From: Pegoplata infirma
Lineage: Eukaryota; Arthropoda; Insecta; Diptera; Anthomyiidae
Length of the DNA: 64,000 nt
Assembly (NCBI GenBank): GCA_963921195.1
Contig: OY992537.1
Coordinates: 149,289,841-149,353,840, forward strand
Direction of reading: 5' to 3'
The notes under the pieces were generated by a model. It saw only the letters and a list, made by a program, of their open reading frames with translations, was not told the DNA's origin and did no database searches. Positions 25,858 to 36,629 of the stretch are shown here, piece by piece (position 1 is the stretch's first letter; the number at the start of each line of letters is the position of its first letter). The translations under genes and the position numbers were made by a program.

Positions 25858-27555
25858 GTTTCTCATAAAAATGAAAAAAAAAACTTTGCATAAATGCATA
25901 TATCTCTGTAAGTACCAGCCCGATTGTCTCACATTTGGTTCCAGAGGAAAGATAAAGTCTCAATCTTTTTTTTTTTTGTTATTTTGACAAAATCGGAGCA
26001 ATAGTTGCAGAGATACAGCCGTTGAAAGTAAAAGGTCTCCAGACTACGAAAAATTACAAGTTTATCATTTTTGAAAAAATAAATTTTTTTAAAAATTTAA
26101 AATCGAGCAATCTCTTTTATTCTATTTAAACTTTATTGAAAAAGATTTAAATTCGTGCAAAGGCATTAGAAAACGATAGAATGGTAACCTTGATATAGCC
26201 ATTTCAAGTTATTACAAGTAACCCGAAAATATTTTTGATATGAATGCATAAATATCTGTTAATACTAGTCCGATAGTCTTAATTTTTTCTGTCATGATAA
26301 AGCTAATATACTTATGCCTTCTAGTTTTTATAGAGTCAAAATCGGATCATTATTTACCGAGTTATAGCAATTTAAAAATGAGGGTCTCCAAAAAACCTTA
26401 AATAATGGGTTTCTCATAAAAATGAAAAAAAAACTTTGCATAAATGCATATATCTCTGTAAGTACCAGCCCGATTGTCTCACATTTGGTTCCAGAGGAAA
26501 GATAAAGTCTCAATCTTTTATTTTTTTGTTATTTTGACAAAATCGGAGCAATAGTTGCAGAGATACAGCCGTTGAAAGTAAAAGGTGTCCAGACTACGAA
26601 AAATTACAAGTTTATCATTTTTGAAAAAATAATTTTTTTTTAAAATTTAAAATCGAGCAATCTCTTTTATTCGAATTAAACTTTATTGAAAAAGATTTAA
26701 ATTCGTGCAAAGGCATTTGAAATTGATATAATGGTAACCTTGATATAGCCATTTCAAGTTATAACAAGTAACCCGAAAATATTTTTGATATGAATGCATA
26801 AATATCTGTTAATACTAGTCCGATAGTCTTAATTTTTTTCTGTCATGATAAAGCTAATATACTTATGCATTCTAGTTTTTATAGAGTCAAAATCGGATCA
26901 TTATTTACCGAGTTATAGCAATTTAAAAATGAGGGTCTCCAAGAAACCTTAAATAATGGGTTTCTCATAAAAATGAAAAAAAAACTTTGAATAAATGCAT
27001 ATATCTCTGTAAGTACCAGCCCGATTGCCTCACATTTGGTTCCAGAGGAAAGATAAAGTCTCAATATTTTATTTTTTTGTTATTTTGACAAAATCGGAGC
27101 AATAGTTGCAGAGATACAGCCGTTGAAAGTAAAAGGTCTCCAGACTACGAAAAATTACAAGTTTATCATTTTTGAAAAAATAAATTTTTTTAAAAATTTA
27201 AAATCGAGCAATCTCTTTTATTCTAATTAAACTTTATTGAAAAAGATTTAAATTCGTGCAAAGGCATTTGAAATCGATATAATGGTAACCTTGATATAGC
27301 CATTTCAAGTTATTACAAGTAACCCGAAAATATTTTTGATATGAATGCATAAATATCTGTTAATACTAGTCCGATAGTCTTAATTTTTTTCTGTCATGAT
27401 AAAGCTAATATACTTATGCATTCTAGTTTTTATAGAGTCAAAATCGGATCATTATTTACCGAGTTATAGCAATTTAAAAATGAGGGTCTCCAAGAAACCT
27501 TAAATAATGGGTTTCTCATAAAAATAAAAAAAAAAACTTTGCATAAATGCATATA
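25858..27555. repeat. Satellite array, segment 3 (about 3.1 monomers)
   Basis: The satellite resumes at GTTTCTCATAAAAATG, exactly where it was broken at 20,626, and continues to the TA dinucleotide (27,554-27,555) used by the Tc1-like element. The first monomers match those right of hAT-A copy 2 (a CATTAGAAAACGATAG monomer with a short T-run, then one with ATTCGAATTAAAC). Confidence 0.97.
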
Positions 27556-27816
27556 AAGTACTGCTCAAAAATATAGCGCACTTTAAATTATTTTTTACAA
27601 CTTATTGTTTCTATTCAAAATATCAAAAAAATGTCAAGTTTTTTTGTGTCAATTAAACATTTTTATTCAAATTTATTTAATAAAAGTCACAATTCAGTTT
27701 TAAATAACATAATAAAAATATCAGAGGTGGTTTAATAAAAAAAGTCTTAAATAGACTGTTCATAATTATAGCGCACTAAAAAAAATTAATTCATTGAATG
27801 AAAAGTTGGTCAAAAT

Positions 27817-28308
27817 TTAAACACAGCCTGATGAAATACTTGTTCCTTTAGCTTTCAAAATACATTTAATCCTATTTGAAATAGATTTGACCGATTTGAA
27901 GCAGTCATTTTTGGTTGATTTAGACCAGATATCCTTCGCAGCGCTGATCAATTCACTTTTATAGTTATTTGGTAGATTTAAGGGCCACGATCGATAGTAG
28001 ACCAAAGGTTTTCAATTAAGTTAATGTCTGGTGACTGTTTTAATATCTTTTGGCCAATATAATTGGGGAAAATTGTTGTTTCTGAACCAGTCCATTAAGA
28101 ATTTCGCGTTATGACAGGGGACATTATCACTTGAAATGCAGGCCTGGGTCGATTTAGACCCAAATATTTGATCAAAATATGAAGAAAATACTTCAGAAAT
28201 TGAATCGATATATCTTCTAGCAGTTGAAAGTCCTTCTTTAAAGAGTAATTAGCCGGTACCATGGGCTGTAAATCATTTGCATACGCTAACAGAACCACCA
28301 CCACGTTG
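27817..28308 (-). pseudogene. Tc1-like transposase 3' half, left arm (broken)
   Basis: On the minus strand the left arm encodes the C-terminal region of a Tc1-like DDE transposase. The clearest block is KQSPDINLIENLWSTIDRG, which matches the family's SPDLNPIEN.W block; its Glu is the third catalytic residue. The protein then runs to a C-terminus ending KAKGTSISSGCV and a stop at 27,817. Stops and frame changes break it. A one-base frame offset between the tryptophan block and the SPD block is present in this arm and in the right arm alike, so the ancestor was already broken when the palindrome formed. No DNA-binding N-terminus is present. Confidence 0.8.
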
Positions 28309-28501
28309 TGCGCTTGGCTGGAACCAATATGGTTGATCCTAATCCTGCATTGTACATCGAACAACTGATGGATTTTAACCATTTATTACTTCATTATAAA
28401 AATTTATTCATGACGAATAACTAATTAGTTGATCTTTTTTCATTTTTTCAATGTACAATGCAAGATAAGGATCAGTCATAATGGTTCCAGCCAAACACAC
28501 A

Positions 28502-28992
28502 ACGTGGTGGTGGTTCTGTCAGCGTATGCAAATGTTTTACAGCCCATGGTACCTCCTTATTACTCTTTTGAGAAGGACTTTTAAATGCTAGCAGCTATAT
28601 CAATTCAATTTCCGAAGAATTTCCATTATATTTTGATCAAATATTTGGGTCTGAATCGACCCAGACCTGCATTCAAAGTGACAATGCCCCCTGTCTTAAG
28701 GCGAAATTCTCGACGGACTGGTTCGGAAACAACAATTTTCCGCAATTATATTGGACAAAAGATATTAAAATAGTCACCAGACATTAACCCAATTGAAAAC
28801 ATTGGGTCTCCTACCGATCGCGCCCCTTAAATCTACCAAATAACTACAAAAGTGAATTGAGCAGCTCTATGAAGGATATCTAATCGAAAGCAACCATAAA
28901 TGACTGCTCCAAATCGGTCTAATCGATTTCAAATAGGATTAAATGTATCTTCAAAAGCTAAAGGAACAAGTATTTCATCAGGCTGTGTTTAA
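28502..28992 (+). pseudogene. Tc1-like transposase 3' half, right arm (broken)
   Basis: The plus strand reads GGGSVSVCKCFTAHG, a stop, then EGLLNASSYINS, QSDNAPCLKAKF, FPQLYW and, after a frame change, SPDINPIEN. These are the ordered Tc1 landmarks: the GGGSVMVWG-like block, the second catalytic Asp in the DNAPC block, and the third catalytic Glu in SPD.NPIEN. The frame then breaks again and ends at the same C-terminus as the left arm (KAKGTSISSGCV, stop at 28,990-28,992). At least one in-frame stop and one shift make it non-functional. The first catalytic Asp region is not recognisable. Confidence 0.82.
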
Positions 28993-29253
28993 ATTTTGAC
29001 CAACTTTTCATTTAATGAATTAATTTTTTTTAGTGCGTTATAATTATGAACAGTCTATTTAAGACTTTTTTTATTAAACCACCTCCGATATTTTTATTAT
29101 GTTATTTAAAACTGAATTGTGACTTTAATTAAATAAATTTGAATAAAAATGTTTAACTGACACAAAAAAACTTGACAGTTTTTTGATATTTTGAATAGAA
29201 ACAATAAGTTGTAAAAAATAATTTTAAGTGCGCTATAATTTTGAGCAGTACTT

Positions 29254-29714
29254 TATCTCTGTAAGTACCAGCCCGATTGCCTCACATTTGGTTCCAGAGG
29301 AAAGATAAAGTCTCAATATTTTATTTTTTTGTTATTTTGACAAAATCGGAGCAATAGTTGCAGAGATACAGCCGTTGAAAGTAAAAGGTCTCCAGACTAC
29401 GAAAAATTACAAGTTTATCATTTTGAAAAAATAAATTTTTTTAAAAATTTAAAATCGAGCAATCTCTTTTATTCTATTTAAACTTTATTGAAAAAAATTT
29501 AAATTCGTGCAAAGGCATTTGAAATCGAAATAATGGTAACCTTGATATAGCCATTTCAAGTTATTACAAGTAACCCGAAAATATTTTTGATATGAATGCA
29601 TAAATATCTGTTAATACTAGTCCGATAGTCTTAATTTTTTTCTGTCATTATTTACCGAGTTATAGCAATTTAAAAATGAGGGTCTCCAAAAAACCTTAAA
29701 TAATGGGTTTCTCA
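29254..29714. repeat. Satellite array, segment 4 (less than one monomer, with a 55-bp deletion)
   Basis: The satellite resumes at TATCTCTGTAAG. Near 29,644-29,652 it reads CTGTCATTATTTACC: 55 bp between two TCAT words are missing relative to the left flank of hAT-A copy 1. It ends with GTTTCTCA (29,707-29,714), the target-site duplication of hAT-A copy 2. Confidence 0.95.
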
Positions 29715-30111
29715 CAAGGATGGGTACCAATTCGATAAAAGTATTGGTATTGGTTTTTAAAATTACATTAGTATTGGTATAGGTATTGGTTTTCATTTTT
29801 TGTTGAATTGGTATAGGTTTCGGTATTGGTTTTGAATTATTTAGGTATTGGGTATTGGTATTGGTTTTAGCCTCGAATTGGTATCGGTTTTTAATAAGCA
29901 TTGGTATTTATCTTATATCGGTTTTGGTATTTGTATGCAAAAGGTTTTGTCGTTAATATTAATTTATTTAACGTACGTCGTCCTTCTGTCCGCCCCACAG
30001 TGCACAATGGGGCGTGATGGTAGGTTTTTTGGCCAAAAGTCTCTACAGGTCGTAAATGTTAACCAATTTTTTTGTAATTCAGAAATTAAGCCTATATTAA
30101 GGTAATTAATA

Positions 30112-31160
30112 GTGCCTTGAAAGTTTTTGAAATCGGACCTACAAGGAAACTATTTCAGGGTGGACACTTCATTTTTAGTCAAATTTAAAGATGTTATAGA
30201 TGAATCATATGAAGAGACACTTGTCTTTTGTTTATGTATTTGAATTAGAGATGGTCTGTGGTCCCGTTATTTGCGTGACTCAAAAAACCACGTGATTCAG
30301 GCGTGAGCGATTTTTATTTAAATCACGTGATTATTGAGCGATTTTCATTTAAATTAAGTGACTATATTAGGGTAGGTTAACCTAACGTTACCTAGGGTAA
30401 TAAATAAGTGCCTTGAAACTTTTTGGATTCCGACCTACAAGGAAACTTTTTCAAGGGTGGACACTTCATTTTAATTAAAATTTACAGATGTTATAGATTA
30501 AACAAATGAAGAGACACTTGTCTCTTGTTTATGTATTTGAATTGGAGATGGTCGCTGGTCCTGTGATTTGCGTGACTCAAAAAAGTGATTTTCATTTAAA
30601 TCACGTGATGTTGAGTTGAAAAATTCTAAGTGAGTGTCTAGAGAGTGGGTCGAATTTTTGCGTGAAGGATTTTTTTTTTTGAAAAACCCCTTTAAAAAAA
30701 ATAAATAAAAAAAAATTGTGGAAACCTCATTTTTAAACTCATCGTTATCAAAAGTTCTACGCCCTTTCAAAAAACTGTCTGGGCCAGAATTATCCTTTCT
30801 ATCCCAACTTTCCAAAAAATTTGCCCGCTTGTGTCCGTTTTCAAAAATGGAATTAAAATAAATTTTATAAAAAAATAAAATTTTTAAAAAAATTCGAATT
30901 TTTTGAATTTTTATTTTTTTTTTTAAACTCCCTTTTAAAAACTCATCGTTATAGAAAGTTACACGCCCTTTCAAAAAACTGTTTGGACCAGAATTATCCT
31001 TGTTATCCATACTTTACAAAAAACTTGCCCTCTTGTGCCAGTCAACACAAATTGAAATACCAAAAATTAAAAAAAAAATAAAAAACATTTTGTGAAAACC
31101 CTCTTTTTTAAACTCATCGTAATCAAAAGTACCACACTACTTCAAAAAACTGTCTGGGGT
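30112..31160. repeat. Direct-repeat blocks of hAT-A copy 2
   Basis: The 296-bp pair (GTGCCTTGAAA at 30,112 and 30,408) and the AACTCATCG series (from 30,736) correspond to those of copy 1. On the minus strand the second block happens to stay open for 170 codons (30,498-31,010) with an internally repeated peptide. Copy 1 does not keep that frame, so it is probably not a gene. Confidence 0.75.
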
Positions 31161-32079
31161 ATTTCTTTTATTTTCAATGTATTGAAAATAATTTTTAATA
31201 CGATAAGAAACTATTTTTCGTGTAACCAGGTTTTCTCGAAATCGGTTTTTTGTGTATTCGGGTTTCATTTTATCCAGTATTAATATAGAAATAAATATGT
31301 TTGTTCTTTTGGAAAAACTTAAAAATTGTTAATTCATAAAATTAATTTATTCAATTATAAAATGTTCATTTTAACAACTTTAGATTTGTTCATCTCCCTT
31401 TCTATTAATATTTTAAACGCAGACGAAAAAACGGGAAAAAGTGGCAGGTCAATCTGAATGCTGTAAACCAACGAAGATTTTGGCGTCCTAAGTTTTGGAT
31501 TATGTCGCGGAACATTTTGGAAAAACTACATATGTAAAATGGAACAATTTTTAAAAATTTAAATAAAAAAAATTAAAAAATCACAAAAAACAGAATCAAG
31601 AACTGTCCATATCTATTTACAAGTTGTACATCCTTTTGTCAAATAAATTAATCAAAAAATAAAAACAAGGTGCCGCCTTAATAATGTACACCGAAAAAAA
31701 TTCCTGCCTTATATGTACGAAAACGTTCATACATTGTACGAAAAATTTCGTTGTTTCGCACCACGAAATTCTTGCGTACAATGTACGAAATGCAAGAAAT
31801 TTTTTCGTAAAATAAACGAAATTATTTTTGTATTTTACAAAAAAATTTCGTAAAATAAACGCAATAAATTTTTGTGTTTTACGAAAATTTTCGTAAAATA
31901 AACGAAATATTTTTTTTGTTTTACGAAATTATTTCGTAAAATAAACGAAATAATTTTTTTTTACGAAAATATTTTGTAAAAAAAAAATCGTTAAATAAAC
32001 GAAATTACATTTAAAAATTCTTTCTTGAGAATAAGAACAATGTTTTCAACGTTTTGACAGCAACATTTCCAAGCAATTA

Positions 32080-32589
32080 CAGTCAAACCCGGTTATAACG
32101 AACTCCGAGGGACCAGTAAAAATAGTTCGTTATAAGAGAAGTTCGCTATAAGCGGGGTATATTTTATATCAAACTAGATTTATTTCAAAAAAAAAATGTT
32201 ACAATTTTGTTTTATTTGACTTTTTTCTGAAAGTAAACTACTTATTGAGAAGAAAATATCAAAAATATAAATAAATTTGATCAAAATAATAATATTAACC
32301 AACAATTTCTAACCATTTGTGAGTTTGGTAAACATAACTGCCGCAAATTTCAAAATATTTATGGGAGTTCGTTATAAAAAGGTAAATATACATGAAATTG
32401 TGTTCGTGGGACCATAATTAGTAGTTCGTTTTAACCGAGGATTCGTTATAACCGAGTTCGTTATAAAAGAAGTATTTTGTGTGAAACTTGTTGCCAAAAC
32501 GTCGGGACTTTAGAATTAGTTCGCTATAACCGAGAATTCTTTATAACCGAGTTCGTTATAACCGAGTTCGTTATAACCGAGTTCGACTG
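32080..32589. mobile_element. pogo-like MITE (510 bp) nested in the TA element
   Basis: It is flanked by TA (32,078-32,079 and 32,590-32,591). The ends are CAGTCAAACCCGGTTATAAC on the left and CAGTCGAACTCGGTTATAAC read inward from the right. The word GTTCGTTATAACCGA and variants recur inside both ends. CAGT(N)AAC..GTTATAACGAA ends with TA duplication fit the pogo/Tigger branch. The interior has no coding frame. Confidence 0.85.
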
Positions 32590-32591
32590 TA

Positions 32592-33380
32592 ATTGTTTCT
32601 TCTTAACACAGACTTATAAGATTTCATTCATTATTTACAGTGATTTTGTTTAAGGCTACGTTCACACTACAAGAACTTATGTTGATTAGTTGAGATGATT
32701 TTTTTTTGGAGGACCACCTCCCCACATGTAAAAAAAAACTTATATCATCAAGCGTCAAATTTTATTTGATCCGATTATCCTAAAATTTTAATTGATCCTT
32801 AAAATAAATAAAAACCAAGTGAGAGCTTTAAATTCGGCTGTGCCGAATCTTTTATATCCCAAATAAGTAAAAAATTATCAGGTTATCATTATTGAAATTA
32901 ATTCTTTATACCCACGACCACAAGACATTTTCTAATCCCCTGGGTCGAAGCACAGTATTTAAAATTTTTTTGACATAAAAATGTTTCATTTGTTTAACAA
33001 AAATGCAAAAAATACTTTAAAAAAATTAGGTTTTTCAGAGGTTGGTTTATTTCTTTAAGGGGAAATTTTTTTTTGTATGGACCGATTTTGCCCACATACG
33101 AACATACGAACTTAACCTGCTGATGACCAAAAGACTTGTTCGTGCTAAACTTCAGGAGTCTATCTTTTTTATTTCGGATGGTATCCGTGTTTTATGCAGA
33201 CGGACATTAATATAATGCGTTAGAATCTATCATGGATCAATAATATATACAATACTTTATGGGGTCCCCGACCGATATTTCGAAGCGTTACACACGAAAT
33301 GACAAAGTGATTATGCCCCAATACTGTAGTTAGAGTGCATAAAAACACCCTTTAAGCATGCATTTAAAGATTTCTTCTAT
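32592..33380. other. Interior of the TA element with dispersed fly-type repeat fragments
   Basis: The words TTCGGCTGTGCCGAATCTTT (from about 32,833) and CAATACTTTATGGGGTC (from about 33,251) look like motifs found in many dispersed repeats of higher flies. This is recognition from memory and not an alignment. No open frame of interest is present. Confidence 0.45.
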
Positions 33381-34578
33381 TTTTTTTTTCGTAATATAAA
33401 GTCCACTTTCGTATATTTTACGAAAGAAGTTTTTACGAATTATTTTCGTAAAAATATGAAAGTCTGTACACTTTTTTTTTGTAATATGTAGTCAACATTC
33501 GTATATTTTACGAAAGAAGAATTTACATCCTTTTTTTCGTTACTTTCGTAAAATTACAAAAGTTTTTACAAAATTTTTTTCGTAATATGTAGTCAACATT
33601 TGTAAATATTACGAAAAAAATATTTACTAATCATTTTCGTTACTTTCGTAAAAATACGAAATTCAGTACTAAAGTTTTTCGTACTATGTAGTCAACTTTC
33701 GTGTATTTTACGAAAAAACTAAGTACGAAACTTTTTTTCGTAAAATGTTGCATGGATTTTTTTCGGTGTATAAATTTGTTAGCTTTTTGATTACGGTATA
33801 TGGAGATTTAAAAATAAATATTTTATTTTTGATTGATCATTCCAAGAGAATGGATGTACCTATTTTTACAAAAATTACAGACAAGGTGCATCAAGTCATA
33901 CTTAATACAATAGAGCAGCGGTTACCAACCTATGGTACGCGTACCACTAGGGGGTACGCGAAACTGTCCGCGGGGGTACGCAAAATTTAAGTAATTTGGA
34001 TATTCGTTTTAGATTAAGGCATAGTATTCTGTTCGATTTCACGGGAAAAAGTCTGTCAAACTTCGTATAAAAAAAATAAATTTTGGCAACGCGAATAATT
34101 ATTGGAAAATTGTTAAAAAGTTTTTACGCATTCTTATTACACAAGACAATTTAAATTACCGTGAAAAAGTGACATTTCAGATTTGATCGTTTCTTTCATA
34201 TAATTGTTAAAAGTTGTTGATTTTAAATGTTTTATTGCGATTTGAGGCGTTTAAAGTTGAAGTGAATTTTCACCATAAAAAACAGAGTACTTACAATTAG
34301 CTTAAACTTTCAATGCTGGTTCCGCAGCTGGCTCCCAAAGTTTTCCATAACGTCAGGTTTTTAAGACAGTTGAGGCCAAAGATCACAAAAAAACGTATTT
34401 TTATGCAATTTAGAGAGCATTTTTGGTATATTTTTGGGTGATATTTTGAAACTGCCCTGATGCTGATTCCGAATATGGTTCCAAAATTTTTCTATGATAT
34501 CAGCTTGTTGAGAAAATCTATGTCAAAGTTCTCAAAAAATGTGTTTTTGGGAATTTTTGAGACGGTTTGTGATGGAGT

Positions 34579-36629
34579 TAGGGTTGCCATTCGTACTGTT
34601 TTAAACAGTACATGTACTGTTTTTTATAAAAAGTACTGTTTTAGGCACAGCACCTAAAACAGTACGCAAAAGTACTGTTTTTTAATGCGTGTACTGTTTT
34701 TGTACTGTTTTTTTTACTCATCACCAAAATATAACATTTTTCGAAAAATGTTTCATATTTGACAAAATTTTAATTCAATTTTTAAAAAGGAGCTAAATGC
34801 AATTTAATTTTATACCACACTCAAAAAGAAAAATTATTTAAAAAGTGGAAAACTTAACTAAATTCAAAATTGATTTACATAGCTCCATTGCCATGTTTTC
34901 CTTCTTTTTATCTAAATTTGTCTGGAAAATAAGAAAAAGAAAAAACTAGAAAATGGGAAAAAATTTATTTTTTAAAGTTCCGATTGCGGGCAGACCCCAT
35001 TAGGTTCGGAACCTATGGGTCCAGACCACCTTAGGCCCAGTCCCATTGGGTCTATTAAGGATCGTCCTAGATTTTGATTCAACATCTTTGCCCTTTTCGC
35101 TCTACCATGCTTAGTTTTTAGGATACGGAAATTTAAGGGCCCAAAAGGGTCTTTAGAATCTTAACGGGATAACTAAAAAACTATTACACGGAGGGATTAA
35201 GACGGTCGTATTTGGCATGTATTTGGCATTTTTTTTGTATCGGCAATATTTTCTGAGAAATGAGGAACACTCAAATTTTTAGATTCAAATTGAGAAGTCC
35301 ATAGGAGGACCGGAGATTCTTTAGAGATTTTTAGAATCGAAAATGAACACTTTTTTGCTCTTTCTGGCTTAGTTTTTGAAATTTTTGAAACATTTTTTGA
35401 AAAAAAAAAATCCTTAAATTGCATAAAATTTACTAAAACTGAAGAAAAAACTTTATCAATTCTAAGAAGATAAATATGATGAACTAATTGGTTGCAAATT
35501 ATGTAAAAGGAATTTCAAAATTTTTATTAAATTTTACTAACAAGGGAAGTCTCCCTAGTGTCACCCGCGGATCTTTATGGAATTGGTTTTATTTTGTAGA
35601 GCACAAAAAATAAAGGGACACGTATTTTTTTTAGCGGCCCAAATTCATATTTAGGGGGTAAAAATGAGGGGGGAAGACAAGGCCATTTTTCAGTTTTTTT
35701 CGTTTATCTCCTAAATTATGCAAAGAAACCTAGTCATGTTACATACCAAATGAAAGGTCTTTGGAAAACCTATCTACGTGTGCTAAGATCGTATCCAAAA
35801 ATACACAACTTTTCGTCATATTGAGTAAAATACCAAAATTTTAGGACATTTTTGTTAATAAGTCGAAAAATATTAACTTCTTCGGCCCGTTGTTAGCACC
35901 ACGAGATAGGTATTTTTAATACCTTTAATCTGATACCACACATGCCTATATTAATTTTGTTTCAATAGGCGTAAATTGTAAAAAACTGAAAAAGATCAAT
36001 TTCCCCCATACAAATCGACCCCCACTAAAAATGAGTTTGGGCCGCTAAAAAAAAATACGTGTCGAATTAATTTTCGTTCTTAACAACATATCCAAATTTC
36101 ATGAAGATCGGAGGGTGACACCAGGGAGACTTCCCTTGTAAGTTGTGAAATAAAAACATTTTCCCAAAATTTAGTTAGGCCTTTGTTTGAGTGCAATAAT
36201 ACCGTTTTCGCGTTTGCTTTTTAAAGTCGTGTTGTAATTAAAACTGTTTTATGGATTTTTTTCATATGTTTTTGATAGGAAGATCGGTGTTTTAGTTAAG
36301 AGAAAGCATAGACTACAAAAGCTTTTCAAGTAAGATATCGCGGCAACTAAGACAAATGCTCCAAAAAGTCAATCGCAATTTTTTTCAACGCTGATAAAAA
36401 AAATAGAATTAATTTGAGACGGTTTACCTAAAATGTTCCACCGTTCTGTTAACAACCTTTTATGCTCGTTTTGACTGAGATCTGTTTGAAATCAGGGTAA
36501 AAGGGCTACATAAGTTTTTGTAGTTTGATATAAAATAAGACTTTTAAAAAAGTACTGTTTTTATTTGCAATGTACTTTTTTTTGAGACCAAATGTACTGT
36601 TATTCCATATTTCAAATCTGGTAACCCTA
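34579..36629. mobile_element. hAT-like element 'hAT-C' (2,051 bp) nested in hAT-B
   Basis: Copy 1 reads TGTGATGGAGTGGAAATT at this site; here GATGGAGT is duplicated exactly (34,571-34,578 and 36,630-36,637). The ends are TAGGGTTGCCAT on the left and TAGGGTTACCAG read inward from the right, a common hAT terminus. The left end carries many copies of TACTGTTTT within about 130 bp, and the right end carries several more. Such clustered subterminal words are usual transposase binding sites in hAT elements, but their role here is inferred. A TAA-flanked MITE sits inside at 35,541. No transposase is recognisable. Confidence 0.87.
35541..36138. mobile_element. Palindrome-rich MITE (598 bp) with TAA duplications
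   Basis: It is flanked by TAA (35,538-35,540 and 36,139-36,141). The ends are CAAGGGAAGTCTCCCTAGTG on the left and CAAGGGAAGTCTCCCTGGTG read inward from the right. Deeper inverted pairs follow (TTAGCGGCCCAAA and its inverse, with ACACGTATTTTTTTT beside it). A 3-bp TAA target fits PIF/Harbinger-type mobilisation. There is no coding frame. Confidence 0.78.

Larger units (their letters stand above)
27556..29253. mobile_element. Palindromic Tc1/mariner-like element (1,698 bp, two inverted halves)
   Basis: It is inserted in a satellite ATATAT tract with TA on both sides (27,554-27,555 and 29,254-29,255). The ends are AAGTACTGCTCAAAA and its inverse. The similarity does not stop at the ends: nearly the whole left half (to about 28,357) is the inverse of the right half (from about 28,452), with an unpaired centre of about 95 bp. 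Each half holds the catalytic and C-terminal part of a Tc1-like transposase reading outward, and the N-terminal part is absent from both. It is therefore a head-to-head fusion of two 3' halves, and is not autonomous. The arms have accumulated many substitutions, so it is not recent. Confidence 0.9.
31689..33768. mobile_element. TA-duplicating MITE-like element, 2,080 bp
   Basis: Copy 1 of hAT-A reads AATGTATAAATTTG at the corresponding site; here the TA is duplicated (31,687-31,688 and 33,769-33,770) around the insert. The ends are inverted: CACCGAAAAAAATTCC on the left, CACCGAAAAAAATCC read inward from the right. Both subterminal zones (31,700-32,000 and 33,380-33,740) are packed with TTTCGTAAAATAAACGAAAT-like motifs. 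The interior holds a pogo-like MITE (32,080-32,589) and dispersed repeat fragments. There is no transposase. TA duplication suggests mobilisation by a Tc1/mariner-type enzyme, but that is inference. Confidence 0.85.

Noticed and set aside
27541..29260. The Tc1-like palindrome as an assembly artefact.
   Set aside because: The arms are clearly diverged from each other, and both ends show a proper TA duplication in an otherwise intact satellite monomer, which an artefactual inverted join would not give.
29617..29901. Minus-strand frame of 94 codons with Asn/Thr-rich repeats.
   Set aside because: It is a chimera of TTGGTA simple repeat (hAT-A end) and satellite across an insertion junction.
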